Notes: generated from the sequence alone by a model not told the origin. A stretch of 23,087 nt of DNA from Flavobacteriales bacterium (GCA_947375085.1 CANCEQ010000024.1:1-23087), one strand, 5' to 3'; counted from the stretch's first letter, positions 1-8,979 are shown. Program-made: numbers and translations.

Positions 1-1290
1 CCAAACTCAAACAATCCAAATCACCCAAGTTACAGAAAGGATAATCAGAATCCTAACCAAAATAATCAGAACAATAATCAACAACAAAATAAACCAGTTC
101 ACAATCCAAATCCGAATCAAAACAAAACTCCTCAACAAATCGAAAGAGAAAAAGAGGAAGAAATGTATGATTTAGTTGGTGTTGTTACTGCGGAAGGTGT
201 TTTGGAAGTAGCTGCTGAAGGATTTGGATTCTTACGTTCATCTGATTATAATTATTTACCTTCTCCTGATGATGTGTACGTTTCACAAAGTCAAATCAAA
301 TTATTTGGAGTTAAAACAGGTGATACAATTAAAGGATCTATTCGTCCTCCGAGAGAAGGAGAAAAATTCTTCCCTTTAGTGAAAGTAGATTCAATTAATG
401 GACGTCACCCTTCTTATATTAGAGATAGAGTTCCTTTTCAATATTTAACTCCTTTATTTCCTGACGAAAAATTCAAATTAACAGGACATAAACAAGAATC
501 TCTTTCTACAAGAGTAATGGATATGTTTGCACCGATTGGTAAAGGTCAACGAGGATTAATCGTGGCTCAACCAAAAACGGGTAAAACGATGTTATTAAAA
601 GATGTTGCAAATGCAATTGCTGCTAATCATCCTGAAACTTATTTAATCGTATTGTTAATAGATGAACGTCCAGAAGAGGTTACTGATATGGCTAGAAGTG
701 TAAAAGCGGAAGTTATTGCTTCTACTTTTGATGAACCAGCTGATAGACACGTAAAAGTTGCCAATATGGTGCTTGAAAAAGCAAAACGTATGGTTGAATG
801 CGGTCACGATGTTTGTATCCTTTTAGATTCTATTACGCGTTTAGCTAGAGCTTACAACACTGTTTCTCCTTCTTCAGGAAAAGTTCTTTCTGGAGGTGTT
901 GATGCAAATGCACTTCACAAACCAAAACGTTTCTTTGGATCAGCTAGAAAAATTGAAAACGGAGGTTCACTTACTATTTTAGCAACTGCTTTAACAGATA
1001 CAGGTTCTAAAATGGATGAAGTTATCTTTGAAGAGTTCAAAGGAACAGGTAATATGGAATTACAATTAGATCGTAAAATTGCGAATCGTCGTATTTTCCC
1101 TGCAATTGATTTAGTTGCTTCTGGAACAAGAAGAGATGATTTATTATTAGGAAAAGATGTACTTCAACGTATTTGGGTTCTTCGTAAATTCATTTCTGAT
1201 ATGAATCCAGTTGAAGCAATGGAATTCTTAAAAAACAATATGGAAACAACTCTTTCAAATGAAGAGTTCTTGGTTTCTATGAATAGATGA
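1..1290 (+). CDS. rho: Transcription termination factor Rho (5' truncated by window edge)
   Basis: This is the C-terminal part of Rho, the hexameric RNA-dependent ATPase that ends transcription. The frame is open from base 1; the first ATG (163) is internal, because codons 1-54 continue upstream as an Asn/Gln/Pro-rich linker that ends in an acidic stretch. A cold-shock-like RNA-binding segment follows ([20 protein letters not shown]), then the P-loop VAQPKTGKT (about nt 560-588), the Walker B region LLIDERPEE, and the Q/R-loop region with [20 protein letters not shown]. All catalytic landmarks of Rho are intact and the C-terminus is complete ([10 protein letters not shown]). Low-complexity inserts between the N-terminal helical part and the RNA-binding domain are a known feature of Bacteroidota Rho. 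The next gene starts 145 bp downstream. Identity is certain; only the 5' end is missing. Confidence 0.98.
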   Translation, partial: PNSNNPNHPSYRKDNQNPNQNNQNNNQQQNKPVHNPNPNQNKTPQQIEREKEEEMYDLVGVVTAEGVLEVAAEGFGFLRSSDYNYLPSPDDVYVSQSQIKLFGVKTGDTIKGSIRPPREGEKFFPLVKVDSINGRHPSYIRDRVPFQYLTPLFPDEKFKLTGHKQESLSTRVMDMFAPIGKGQRGLIVAQPKTGKTMLLKDVANAIAANHPETYLIVLLIDERPEEVTDMARSVKAEVIASTFDEPADRHVKVANMVLEKAKRMVECGHDVCILLDSITRLARAYNTVSPSSGKVLSGGVDANALHKPKRFFGSARKIENGGSLTILATALTDTGSKMDEVIFEEFKGTGNMELQLDRKIANRRIFPAIDLVASGTRRDDLLLGKDVLQRIWVLRKFISDMNPVEAMEFLKNNMETTLSNEEFLVSMNR

Positions 1291-1370
1291 TTTCGGTACG
1301 TTTTTTTTCCTTTGGAAAAAGACTACTCAATCGTCTATTCAAATACAAACTTTATTAAAATATTTTTTGA

Positions 1371-1413
1371 TTTTTGATGTTGAATTCTTAATTGTCTAAT
1401 TCAACATCAAAAA
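1371..1413. repeat. Perfect 16-bp inverted repeat between rho and the DUF4199 gene
   Basis: The left arm TTTTTGATGTTGAATT (1371-1386) and right arm AATTCAACATCAAAAA (1398-1413) are perfect reverse complements around an 11-nt loop. A third partial copy (AATTCAACATTAAAATT) runs on to about 1435, just before the next ATG. The T-run sits in the 5' arm, not after the stem, so this is a poor fit to an intrinsic terminator. A related string (AACATTAAACATCAAAAATTCAC) lies upstream of prfC near 22486-22508. This suggests a dispersed AT-rich intergenic element. Confidence 0.6.
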
Positions 1414-1435
1414 TCTAAAATTCAACATTAAAATT

Positions 1436-1996
1436 ATGCGTATTACAGTTAAAGTAGGGATATTATTTGCAATCGGTTGGATACTTGTGAAATTGAGTAT
1501 TTTCGGTATGGGAGTTACTTCAGAGGATTCTTTAAAGCCTTCTCTACTTATCAATATGTTATTTCTTATACTTGCAATTACGGTAGGATTATACATTCAA
1601 AAAAGAAGAGATACTGAAGAAAGTAATGCGTTAAGAGATATTAAAAATGGTTTAAGCGCTGGAGTGCCTTACGCAATTTTAGTTAGTGTTTTTATTTATT
1701 TCTACTATTCTAAAATCGACCCTGATTTTACGAAGCATAAAATTGCTGAAAGTAGTTTTGAGTTAAAAAAAGTATTAGAAAATCCAGTAAAACTTAAAAA
1801 ATTAAAAGAAACTAATCCTGACTTTGAAGTAATGACAGAAAAGCAAATTACAAAAGCTGTTCTAAAAAATACAGCTGGTGCCTACAATCCTAAATCAACG
1901 GGTATAATGGCTTTAGCAGCAATGTTATTATATTCAACTATAAACAGTGTGTTAATCACAGTGGTTTTTAGAAAGGTGGTTTTTAGACAAAAATAA
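1436..1996 (+). CDS. DUF4199 family membrane protein
   Basis: A 186-residue integral membrane protein resembling the DUF4199 family, which is common in Bacteroidota and has no settled function. Visible hydrophobic segments lie at about residues 5-25, 37-54, 73-91 and 158-178, giving four membrane spans. A charged extracytoplasmic or cytoplasmic loop of about 65 residues (92-155, Lys/Glu-rich) lies between spans 3 and 4. The start at 1436 leads straight into the first hydrophobic segment. No clear promoter motif was found immediately upstream; the gene follows an inverted repeat. It converges on the mpl gene, with a shared hairpin between the stops. Family assignment is by pattern recognition of length and topology, so moderately sure. 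Confidence 0.7.
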   Translation: MRITVKVGILFAIGWILVKLSIFGMGVTSEDSLKPSLLINMLFLILAITVGLYIQKRRDTEESNALRDIKNGLSAGVPYAILVSVFIYFYYSKIDPDFTKHKIAESSFELKKVLENPVKLKKLKETNPDFEVMTEKQITKAVLKNTAGAYNPKSTGIMALAAMLLYSTINSVLITVVFRKVVFRQK

Positions 1997-1997
1997 A

Positions 1998-2041
1998 AAT
2001 TGCTTATGGATGACTTTCAATAAACTCATCCATAAGCAATT
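1998..2041. terminator. Hairpin between convergent genes (DUF4199 and mpl)
   Basis: A perfect 16-bp stem pairs AATTGCTTATGGATGA (1998-2013) with TCATCCATAAGCAATT (2026-2041) around a 12-nt loop. It lies between the stop codons of two converging genes. On the minus strand the stem is followed by TTTTTATTTTT, a good intrinsic terminator for mpl. On the plus strand the trailing sequence is only weakly T-rich, so it may act in both directions but best for minus. Confidence 0.85.
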
Positions 2042-2047
2042 AATAGA

Positions 2048-3409
2048 TTATAATAAACTTACAATTTGATCGCCTAATTCTTCATAATTAATACCATCAA
2101 AAGTTCCTGAAGACATCATCAATAGAACAGAATCATTCCAATTTTGATCTTTGAGGTAATTTAAAACCTCTGAAGTTTCTGTCATCACTTTTACATTTCC
2201 TCCAAAAGCCTCTTTAACCATTTCAGCTGTTATCGGCTCTAATTTTTTATGTTTTACCACCTCATGACTAAAGTAAACAACAGCTTCATCCGCTTTATCC
2301 ATTGCTCCTTTATAGTGAGGTAAAAACTCTTTCTTTAACGAAGAAAATGTATGTAATTCCATACAAGCAATAACTTTTCTAGAAGCAAATTGTTCTTTAA
2401 CTGCTTTTGTAGTAGCTGTTAATTTTGAAGGTGAGTGGGCAAAATCTTTAAACATGGTAAAGTTTTTTGATTCTGCAATTTTTTGTAATCTCTTTCCTGC
2501 TCCTTTAAATGTAGTAACAGCTTGAAAAAAAGAATGAGGATTTATTCCAATTGCTTCACCAAGCCTCATAGCTCCCATTAAATTTTGAAGATTATGACCT
2601 CCAAAAATTTGCAATTCATACGTTTTTCCTTCAAAATGTAAACGCGTGCCTCTTTCAGTCACCTCATAATTTGGTGTTTTATAAGGAATTGAATTTAATG
2701 TATTTGAATATTTTTCACCAAGCTTTTTAACTTCTTTATCCTCCGTATTGTATATTAAAGTTCCTCCAGCTTCTATTTTTTGGCAAAAAACATCAAATTG
2801 ATCTACATAGTTTTCGAATGTTGGAAATACATTAATATGATCCCAAGCAATTCCACTGATGATTGCCACATTTGGTTGATATAAATGAAACTTCGGTCGT
2901 CTATCAATAGGTGAACTCAAATATTCATCTCCTTCTAAAATCATAATAGGAGCTTCTTCAGTCAATTTAACCATACAGTCATACCCTTCTAATTGAGCAC
3001 CAACCATATAATCAACATTCAATTTCAATTCGTTTACTACATGTAAAAGCATAGAAGTAATAGTCGTTTTACCATGACTACCTCCAATAACCACCCTTAC
3101 CTTATCTTTACTTTGTTCGTATAAATATTCAGGATAAGAAAATATAGGAATGTTTAATTCTTTCGCCTTTAATAACTCTGGATTATCTTCACGAGCATGC
3201 ATACCTAAAATAACAGCATCTAATCTTGTAGATATTAAATCAGAATTCCAACCAATTTTGGAAGGTAATATACCTTGAATTTCTAAACGAGTTCTTGAAG
3301 GTTCAAAAATTTCATCATCTGAACCAGTAACATTGATTCCTTTTCGACTTAAAGCAATAGCTAAATTATGCATGGCACTTCCGCCAATTGCAATAAAATG
3401 AACATTCAT
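2048..3409 (-). CDS. mpl: Mpl-like Mur ligase (UDP-N-acetylmuramate:tripeptide ligase type)
   Basis: A 453-residue Mur ligase family enzyme. Members of this branch use ATP to join UDP-MurNAc to the recycled tripeptide L-Ala-gamma-D-Glu-meso-DAP, in the cytoplasm. The N-terminus has the Rossmann-like motif HFIAIGGSAMHNLA (residues 4-17) of the MurC/Mpl branch. The ATP-binding P-loop GSHGKTT is at 110-116, followed by the ligase ILEGDEY and the C-terminal domain with FKDFAHSPSK. The frame extends upstream to 3478, but that would put 23 extra residues before the conserved N-terminus and overlap the upstream gene by 46 bp. The ATG at 3409 is therefore chosen. It sits 23 bp behind the TPR-protein gene, probably in one transcript. 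Mpl rather than MurC is preferred from the overall sequence pattern; the exact substrate is inferred. Confidence 0.85.
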   Translation of the reverse strand: MNVHFIAIGGSAMHNLAIALSRKGINVTGSDDEIFEPSRTRLEIQGILPSKIGWNSDLISTRLDAVILGMHAREDNPELLKAKELNIPIFSYPEYLYEQSKDKVRVVIGGSHGKTTITSMLLHVVNELKLNVDYMVGAQLEGYDCMVKLTEEAPIMILEGDEYLSSPIDRRPKFHLYQPNVAIISGIAWDHINVFPTFENYVDQFDVFCQKIEAGGTLIYNTEDKEVKKLGEKYSNTLNSIPYKTPNYEVTERGTRLHFEGKTYELQIFGGHNLQNLMGAMRLGEAIGINPHSFFQAVTTFKGAGKRLQKIAESKNFTMFKDFAHSPSKLTATTKAVKEQFASRKVIACMELHTFSSLKKEFLPHYKGAMDKADEAVVYFSHEVVKHKKLEPITAEMVKEAFGGNVKVMTETSEVLNYLKDQNWNDSVLLMMSSGTFDGINYEELGDQIVSLL

Positions 3410-3432
3410 GAAATTATTTTTTAAAGTTGAAT

Positions 3433-6400
3433 TTAATAATGTTTTTCCAATGTAGGTCCTTGTGTTTCTTTCTGCCAAACTCTCTCAGAAGAAGGACTTC
3501 CATTTTTAGAATACGTTATTGTATTTAAAGTTTGTGTTCGAACATACACATCTCCTTTTCCCCCAACAACAACAACTCTTCTTGTAATTATAGCTTTCAT
3601 CAATCCATTTTCATCATTTTGAGTAAATGATTCCTGAGAAACGCCTTCAGGATATTCTTTACCTAATGAATTAGCAATAACTGGTTTCTCAGAATTTACT
3701 GTATTTTGTTTATCATGAATAGATTGTTGAGCTGATAAATTTTTGTCATTTTGAACTTCCAATTGTTTCCCATGCTCGTCAGACAAAGATGTTGTCATAT
3801 CCTTTATTGTCCCATTATGCTCTATTAATTTATCGTTTGATGATGTATTACTTTGATCAATTTTATCAAATTTATTATCTAGATTATTTTTACTTGCTAA
3901 ATATTTGACCATTTCTTTGTTATACTCGTCATTTGTGTCGTCACTTAACGTTTTATTAGCTTTTTTTAATGTTTCATTTGAGGTCTGAAGTGACTCTTCG
4001 TTTGAGGTCTGTTCTGAAGCGATTTTTTTATTTAATTCGACAACATCACTTATCGCTTTATTTGAAGAAACTGTCTTATTATCAACACTTTGATCTGTTG
4101 ACTCTTGAACTTTATGCTTTATATCTGTAAGATCGACTGAAATATCATTAGCATTTAGCATATCATTTTCAACCTTATCCCCCATTTTCTTTTCTGCATC
4201 ATGAATTTGAATTTTAGAATTTAAAATTTCTCCAGTCTCAGTATTATTTAAATCTACATTTTTTTGAACGGTTTTATTTACTGTCGATTCAATTCTTTCT
4301 TCTACTGCTTTTCTAGAGCCATCATCATCAATTTGCTTATCAATTATTTTATGTTCTACTTCTATTATATTTTGTTTTGAATCAACATTTTTTTCATCAT
4401 ATCTTATTGATTCATCATTATTTAATTTTGCAAATTCATCTTTTTCTTTCTTCAAAAAATCGCCTTTATCTACAAACACAACGTCTTTTTTAGCATATTC
4501 AGCATCATTTTCTTGATTAACCAAATTCATTTGATCTTGAATCTGTAAATGATCTTTATCTTCAAAAATAGTTGATTGATCATTTTTATCATTCTGCTCT
4601 TTACTTACTTTTTTATTTAATTCAATAACATCTTGATGTCCTGCATCTTTTGAACTATTTTCTTTCTCAATACTCGTGTTAATATCGTCAACATTTTTTG
4701 TAGTTTTCAAATGCTCTTCCTGTTTCTCATCGCCAAGTTCACCTGCTCTATCATTTACATTTTGAATACCACTATTCAACTCTTTATTTCTAGCTACCTC
4801 TCTTGCAATTTCAGCCTTTTTAAGTTCATCTTTCGCGTCAATAATATCTTTAGAATAAGGTATACCAAGTGGTTGTAACTTCTCAGGACTTAAATTAGAA
4901 CCGTTTGATGCTATTGTTTTAGTTTCCTCAATAACAACAGGCTTAGGATTCAATAAAGCTTCAATCTCAGCTAATTTTTGTTTTGGATATGGATCTGTAC
5001 TTCTAATACCAACTGCACGTTCATAATACTCTTTTGCTTTTAAATAATTTTTTTCATTAAATTTTTTATCAGCCGCAGAAACTAATTTTTTATACTCATT
5101 ATCACCTTGAGTAACTCCTTTTGCTATTTCTAGTTTATCACATTCAGCAATTTGTTTAATAGCAATTTGATTGCCACTTTCAAAAGTTAAAATCTTTTCA
5201 TATAAAGTTTTAGCATCTAAATATTTTTCTTGCTTAAATAACCTATCAGCATCTAACATCAATTTATCAATATTTTTCTTCAGATCGGAATTTTGAGCAT
5301 TTGATTTTGCTAAATCATCCATCAACTGTTTAACCTCTGAAATTTTGCTTTGAGCAATATTATCATTTGGTTTAGCAGCTAATGCACTCTGAAATTCTGA
5401 TAAAGCTATATCGTATTTTTTATCATTTATATTTTTATTTCCAGCAGTAATATGTTTATCATACAGTGCATTTTTTTGAGCTTCTGCTTGATTTGAACTT
5501 TCTTCTGCTTTCTTTAATTTTTCTAATTCTAACACTTTACTTTTAGGCAAAGCTTCAGCAGGTTTCTTAGTGCCTGCCTCCTTGTATTTTGAAATTGCAC
5601 CAGCATAATCTTTAGAAGATTCTAGTGCTGATGCCTCAGCTATTATTTTTTTGTAAGCGTCTTCTACTGAAGATTGTGCATCTAAGTCTTTTAAAATCTT
5701 ATCAATTTCTTGTATTTTTTGAGTTACAATTGCATCTGGTTTAACAGTCAAAGCCTGTTCTAACTTAGTTTTTGATTCAGAGTACTTTTTAGAACTGAAG
5801 AGTGCCAAACCTTCTTTTTTAAATACTTCAAATTGAGCATCTTTTTCAGCTTGACCTTTATTAGCGTCCTCTTTAGCCTGGGCAAGTTTTAATTTTTCTA
5901 ATTCAGTAATTTTAGTTTTAGGTAAAGTCTCAGAAGCCTTTTTAGCTCCTGCTTCTTTGTATTTAGCAATAGCACCATCGTAATTCTTAGCACTTTCAAG
6001 TGCAGAAGCTTCAGATATTATTTTCTTATATTCATCATCTAAAGCAGCTTGCGACTGATTCGCTTTAATTGCATTATCGATTTCAATGATTTTTTGAGAA
6101 ATTACAGGGTCAGCTTTAAGTCCTATTGCTTGCTCTAATTTGGCTTTCGCTTCAATATACTTTTTAGCTGTAGCCAATGTCATTCCGTCTTTTTTCAACG
6201 CTTCAAATTGAGCATCTTTTTCAGCCTGACCTTTTTGAGCATCCAATTTTACATTAATTTCTTGAATTTTTGCTGTTGCAATAGTATTCCCTGCTTCTTC
6301 TTTTAAAACTTCTTCATATTTTAATTTTGCTCCAGCTAAATCATTTTTAGCCATCAAGGTTGTTCCTTCCGATATTAATTTATCAATTTTCGCTTTTTTA

Positions 6401-7638
6401 GCCGAATTAGCAGTTTGATTAGCAATTAAATCCGAAATTTCTTTAATTTTTTGTTTAGGTAAAGTCTGAGCAGGTTCAAGTGTTGAAGCTTCTGTAAATT
6501 TAGCTTTTGCTTCAACTAATTTACCTGAGCTTAATAAACTTTCACCCTCTGAAATTGCTGAGTTATATTTATCATTTTTAGCTTTATCGGCTAATTCTTT
6601 AGCTAATTCAGCATCAATCTCTTTAATTTTAACAGTGATAGATGGATCTGGCTTAATAGCCAAAGCACTCTCTAACTTAGTTTTAGCTTCAGACCATTTT
6701 TTTGAAGTAGCTAATGCAAGACCATCTTTTTTCAATGTTTCAAACTGAGCTTCTTTTGCTTTTTGATCAGCAAGTAATGTATTCAATTTTGATATTTCTC
6801 CTTTTGGATAAGCTTCGTCTTTCTTTTTTATAGCTTCAGTATATTTTGCTATCGCTTCAGTATATTTTTTCTGATCTCTTAAATTATCAGCGGCAGTTAT
6901 TAAATTTTTATATTCTGTCTCTAATTGTTGATTTGCAGACTGCTCTGCTTGTTGCGCTTTCAACAATTTATCTATCTCTGCAATTTTTGCTAAAGGAACT
7001 TTTTCTTTCGGTTTAATTACAGATGCCTCTTCATACTCTGTTAAAGCTTCTTTATATTTCTTTTGATTAAATAAACCATCCCCATTTTTAATCGCCTCAT
7101 TGTATTTTAAATCATCCGGATTTGCTCCTGTCGCTACTGGTTGAGCCGCTAATAAATCTTCTATTTTTTTCTTTGTTTTAGCACTCGAAGCTTGATCAAA
7201 ATTAATTTGCATTCTCGCTTCATCCCAAAAGAATGAAGCCACTTGTTCCGAATTTAAAAATGAGAAATCAACATTTGGTCTTTCAGAAAACAATCCCATA
7301 TCCAATGTTGGTAAAGGAAATTCTGCTCCTGCTGGAATATCCTCTTGATTCATTTTAGAACCATTAAAACCTACTTTTTTGGTTACAAATCCATTTTTTG
7401 AATACGACAAAACAAAATCCATTTTCATTTGTCCATCATAAACCAAATTATATTTACCATTCGAAGATGTAACAGCAGAAGTAACTACTTTACCCCCACT
7501 AATCATTGAAATGGTTACTCCTGCTTCAGGCTTTTTAGTATCTTCATTCGTTATTTTACCAAAAACCATATAAGTCAAATCTTGAGAAGACCCAAAAAAA
7601 GACAAAAACAATATACTTATAAATAAAATTAATTTCAT
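3433..7638 (-). CDS. Giant secreted TPR-repeat protein with low-complexity C-terminal region
   Basis: A 1401-residue protein of unknown function. The frame opens 30 bp earlier, but ATG 7638 begins a clean signal peptide (MKLILFISILFLSFFGSSQ), so that start is preferred. Next comes a carboxypeptidase-regulatory-like beta domain (about residues 22-100, FGKITNEDTKKPEAGVTISM). About twelve TPR-like units follow at roughly 60-80 residue spacing, each of the form Y-x-E-A-x-x-K-Y-x-x-A (about nt 7060-4940). Then comes about 400 residues of Asp/Lys/Asn/Glu-rich, cysteine-free, probably coiled or disordered sequence with reiterated phrases such as VIELNKKVSKEQ and VVELNKKIASEQ. A short compact C-terminal module closes the protein (YPEGVSQESF... 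RRVVVVGGKGDVYVRT...). It is probably periplasmic or envelope-associated, which would suit its position just upstream of mpl; that is inference. Confidence 0.85.
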   Translation of the reverse strand: MKLILFISILFLSFFGSSQDLTYMVFGKITNEDTKKPEAGVTISMISGGKVVTSAVTSSNGKYNLVYDGQMKMDFVLSYSKNGFVTKKVGFNGSKMNQEDIPAGAEFPLPTLDMGLFSERPNVDFSFLNSEQVASFFWDEARMQINFDQASSAKTKKKIEDLLAAQPVATGANPDDLKYNEAIKNGDGLFNQKKYKEALTEYEEASVIKPKEKVPLAKIAEIDKLLKAQQAEQSANQQLETEYKNLITAADNLRDQKKYTEAIAKYTEAIKKKDEAYPKGEISKLNTLLADQKAKEAQFETLKKDGLALATSKKWSEAKTKLESALAIKPDPSITVKIKEIDAELAKELADKAKNDKYNSAISEGESLLSSGKLVEAKAKFTEASTLEPAQTLPKQKIKEISDLIANQTANSAKKAKIDKLISEGTTLMAKNDLAGAKLKYEEVLKEEAGNTIATAKIQEINVKLDAQKGQAEKDAQFEALKKDGMTLATAKKYIEAKAKLEQAIGLKADPVISQKIIEIDNAIKANQSQAALDDEYKKIISEASALESAKNYDGAIAKYKEAGAKKASETLPKTKITELEKLKLAQAKEDANKGQAEKDAQFEVFKKEGLALFSSKKYSESKTKLEQALTVKPDAIVTQKIQEIDKILKDLDAQSSVEDAYKKIIAEASALESSKDYAGAISKYKEAGTKKPAEALPKSKVLELEKLKKAEESSNQAEAQKNALYDKHITAGNKNINDKKYDIALSEFQSALAAKPNDNIAQSKISEVKQLMDDLAKSNAQNSDLKKNIDKLMLDADRLFKQEKYLDAKTLYEKILTFESGNQIAIKQIAECDKLEIAKGVTQGDNEYKKLVSAADKKFNEKNYLKAKEYYERAVGIRSTDPYPKQKLAEIEALLNPKPVVIEETKTIASNGSNLSPEKLQPLGIPYSKDIIDAKDELKKAEIAREVARNKELNSGIQNVNDRAGELGDEKQEEHLKTTKNVDDINTSIEKENSSKDAGHQDVIELNKKVSKEQNDKNDQSTIFEDKDHLQIQDQMNLVNQENDAEYAKKDVVFVDKGDFLKKEKDEFAKLNNDESIRYDEKNVDSKQNIIEVEHKIIDKQIDDDGSRKAVEERIESTVNKTVQKNVDLNNTETGEILNSKIQIHDAEKKMGDKVENDMLNANDISVDLTDIKHKVQESTDQSVDNKTVSSNKAISDVVELNKKIASEQTSNEESLQTSNETLKKANKTLSDDTNDEYNKEMVKYLASKNNLDNKFDKIDQSNTSSNDKLIEHNGTIKDMTTSLSDEHGKQLEVQNDKNLSAQQSIHDKQNTVNSEKPVIANSLGKEYPEGVSQESFTQNDENGLMKAIITRRVVVVGGKGDVYVRTQTLNTITYSKNGSPSSERVWQKETQGPTLEKHY
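5485..6234 (-). repeat. Tandem duplication of about 375 bp inside the TPR gene
   Basis: Two head-to-tail copies encode about 125 residues each. Both begin with GQAEKDAQFE and contain a pair of TPR-like units ending in the SKYKEAG/AKYKEAG phrase. Anchor strings encoding AEKDAQFE lie at about 6202-6231 and 5827-5856, exactly 375 bp apart. Copies differ at many positions, so the duplication is not very recent. Outer boundaries are approximate. Confidence 0.7.
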
Positions 7639-7679
7639 ATTATTATTTTTAAACGTAATACTGCACAACTAGTTACAGA

Positions 7680-7714
7680 TTTGGTTTAATATTGAGTAAA
7701 TACTTCTATATTTA
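7680..7714 (+). promoter_or_regulatory. Possible promoter for the FAD oxidoreductase gene
   Basis: TTTG (7680-7683) is followed after 23 bp by TATATTTA (7707-7714), one mismatch from the Bacteroidota -7 motif TAnnTTTG. The predicted leader would be about 45-50 nt. Weak support. Confidence 0.3.
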
Positions 7715-7767
7715 TCTCATCAACTCACAAATATCGATAAAAATTAATTAGAAAACAATCAAAAAAT

Positions 7768-8907
7768 ATGCTAAAGATTAATCAATTAAGCTACTGGGAA
7801 AGAGACACTTACTTTAAAGAAATTGATTTACTGGTAATTGGCGCAGGTATTGTAGGTTATAATTGCGCATTAGAATTCAAAAAAAACAATCCAAATGCTA
7901 ATGTTTTGCTAGTAGAAAGAGGTTTTTTACCAACCGGTGCTAGTAGTAAAAATGCAGGATTTGCTTGTTTTGGAAGTGCAACTGAATTAATTGATGATTT
8001 GACTCATATTCCTGAAAATGAGGTTTGGAATACTGTTGAAATGAGATGGAAAGGATTGCAAAACTTGAAATCAATAATTGGAGCTGAAAATCTCGATTTA
8101 CAAATAAATGGTTCATGGGATCTTATTACTTCAAACGAAGAAAAAGATGCAAAGTTAACTCTCGAAAAACTTGACTATTTAAATTCTAAATCGTTTGATA
8201 TTACAGGAGAAAAAAATATTTATTCCGTTGATAAAAATGTGAGCGAAACTTTTGGATTTAAAGGTGTTAAAACAAGTTTTTTTAATCGATTAGAAGGACA
8301 GATTGACACAGGAAAAATGATTGAAACCTTTCATCTATTAGCTATGAAAAATGGCATAAAATGTCTTTTTGGAATTGATGTTAAAAACTTAGAATCTACA
8401 GATAATAATGTTTATATTGAAACTTCAATTGGTCAAGTAAAGGCTTCAAAAGTTGCTATTTGCACCAATGGATTCGCAAAGCAATTTCTCCCAAAAGAAG
8501 ATGTTCAACCCGCAAGAGCTCAAGTAATAATTACAAAACCTATAGACAACATAAATCTTAAAGGTACATTTCACTATCAACAAGGATATTACTATTTCAG
8601 AAATATTCATAATAGAATATTATTAGGAGGAGGAAGAAACCTGAACTTTGAAGGAGAAACAACTACCGAATTTGAGCAAACAGAACAAATACAAACGGCA
8701 TTAAAAAAACTTTTAACAGAAGTAATTCTTCCAAAAACACCATTCGAAATTGACTATACCTGGTCTGGAATTATGGGGGTTGGAAAAACAAAAAAACCGA
8801 TAATAAAAAAAATCACTCCAAATATTGCTGTAGGTGTTAGAATGGGGGGAATGGGTGTTGCTATCGGTTCATTAGTCGGAAAAGAAGTTTCTGAGTTGTT
8901 AGATTAA
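7768..8907 (+). CDS. FAD-dependent oxidoreductase, DAO (D-amino acid/glycine oxidase-like) family
   Basis: A 379-residue flavoprotein of the DAO superfamily, whose members oxidise the C-N bond of amino acids or N-methyl amines with FAD. The dinucleotide-binding motif GAGIVG is at residues 25-30, with the ribose-binding Glu at about 50 (LLVERG). TGASSKNAGFACFGS follows, typical of the FAD pyrophosphate loop. The C-terminal flavin contact region is YTWSGIMGVGKTKKP ... VGVRMGGMGVAIGS. No signal peptide is present, so it is cytosolic. Roughly 20 residues precede the Rossmann fold, including YWERDTYF, which is common in this subgroup. gcvT follows on the same strand about 100 bp downstream. Dimethylglycine/sarcosine dehydrogenases fuse exactly these two domain types, but gcvT appears to have its own -7 element. 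Substrate is unknown. Confidence 0.85.
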   Translation: MLKINQLSYWERDTYFKEIDLLVIGAGIVGYNCALEFKKNNPNANVLLVERGFLPTGASSKNAGFACFGSATELIDDLTHIPENEVWNTVEMRWKGLQNLKSIIGAENLDLQINGSWDLITSNEEKDAKLTLEKLDYLNSKSFDITGEKNIYSVDKNVSETFGFKGVKTSFFNRLEGQIDTGKMIETFHLLAMKNGIKCLFGIDVKNLESTDNNVYIETSIGQVKASKVAICTNGFAKQFLPKEDVQPARAQVIITKPIDNINLKGTFHYQQGYYYFRNIHNRILLGGGRNLNFEGETTTEFEQTEQIQTALKKLLTEVILPKTPFEIDYTWSGIMGVGKTKKPIIKKITPNIAVGVRMGGMGVAIGSLVGKEVSELLD

Positions 8908-8979
8908 GGTTGTGAATTTAGAATCACAGATAATGTTCTTAAAACAGAAATAACCCTTAAAAAAATGAAAAAAAAATCT

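Noticed and set aside
1301..1320. TTTTTCC-TTT-GGAAAAA hairpin after rho as terminator
   Set aside because: The stem is short, almost all A-T, the loop is 3 nt, and the T-run precedes rather than follows the stem.
1396..1596. Minus-strand frame of 66 codons inside the DUF4199 gene
   Set aside because: It lies antisense to a clear membrane-protein gene and starts with no family-like or coding pattern of its own.
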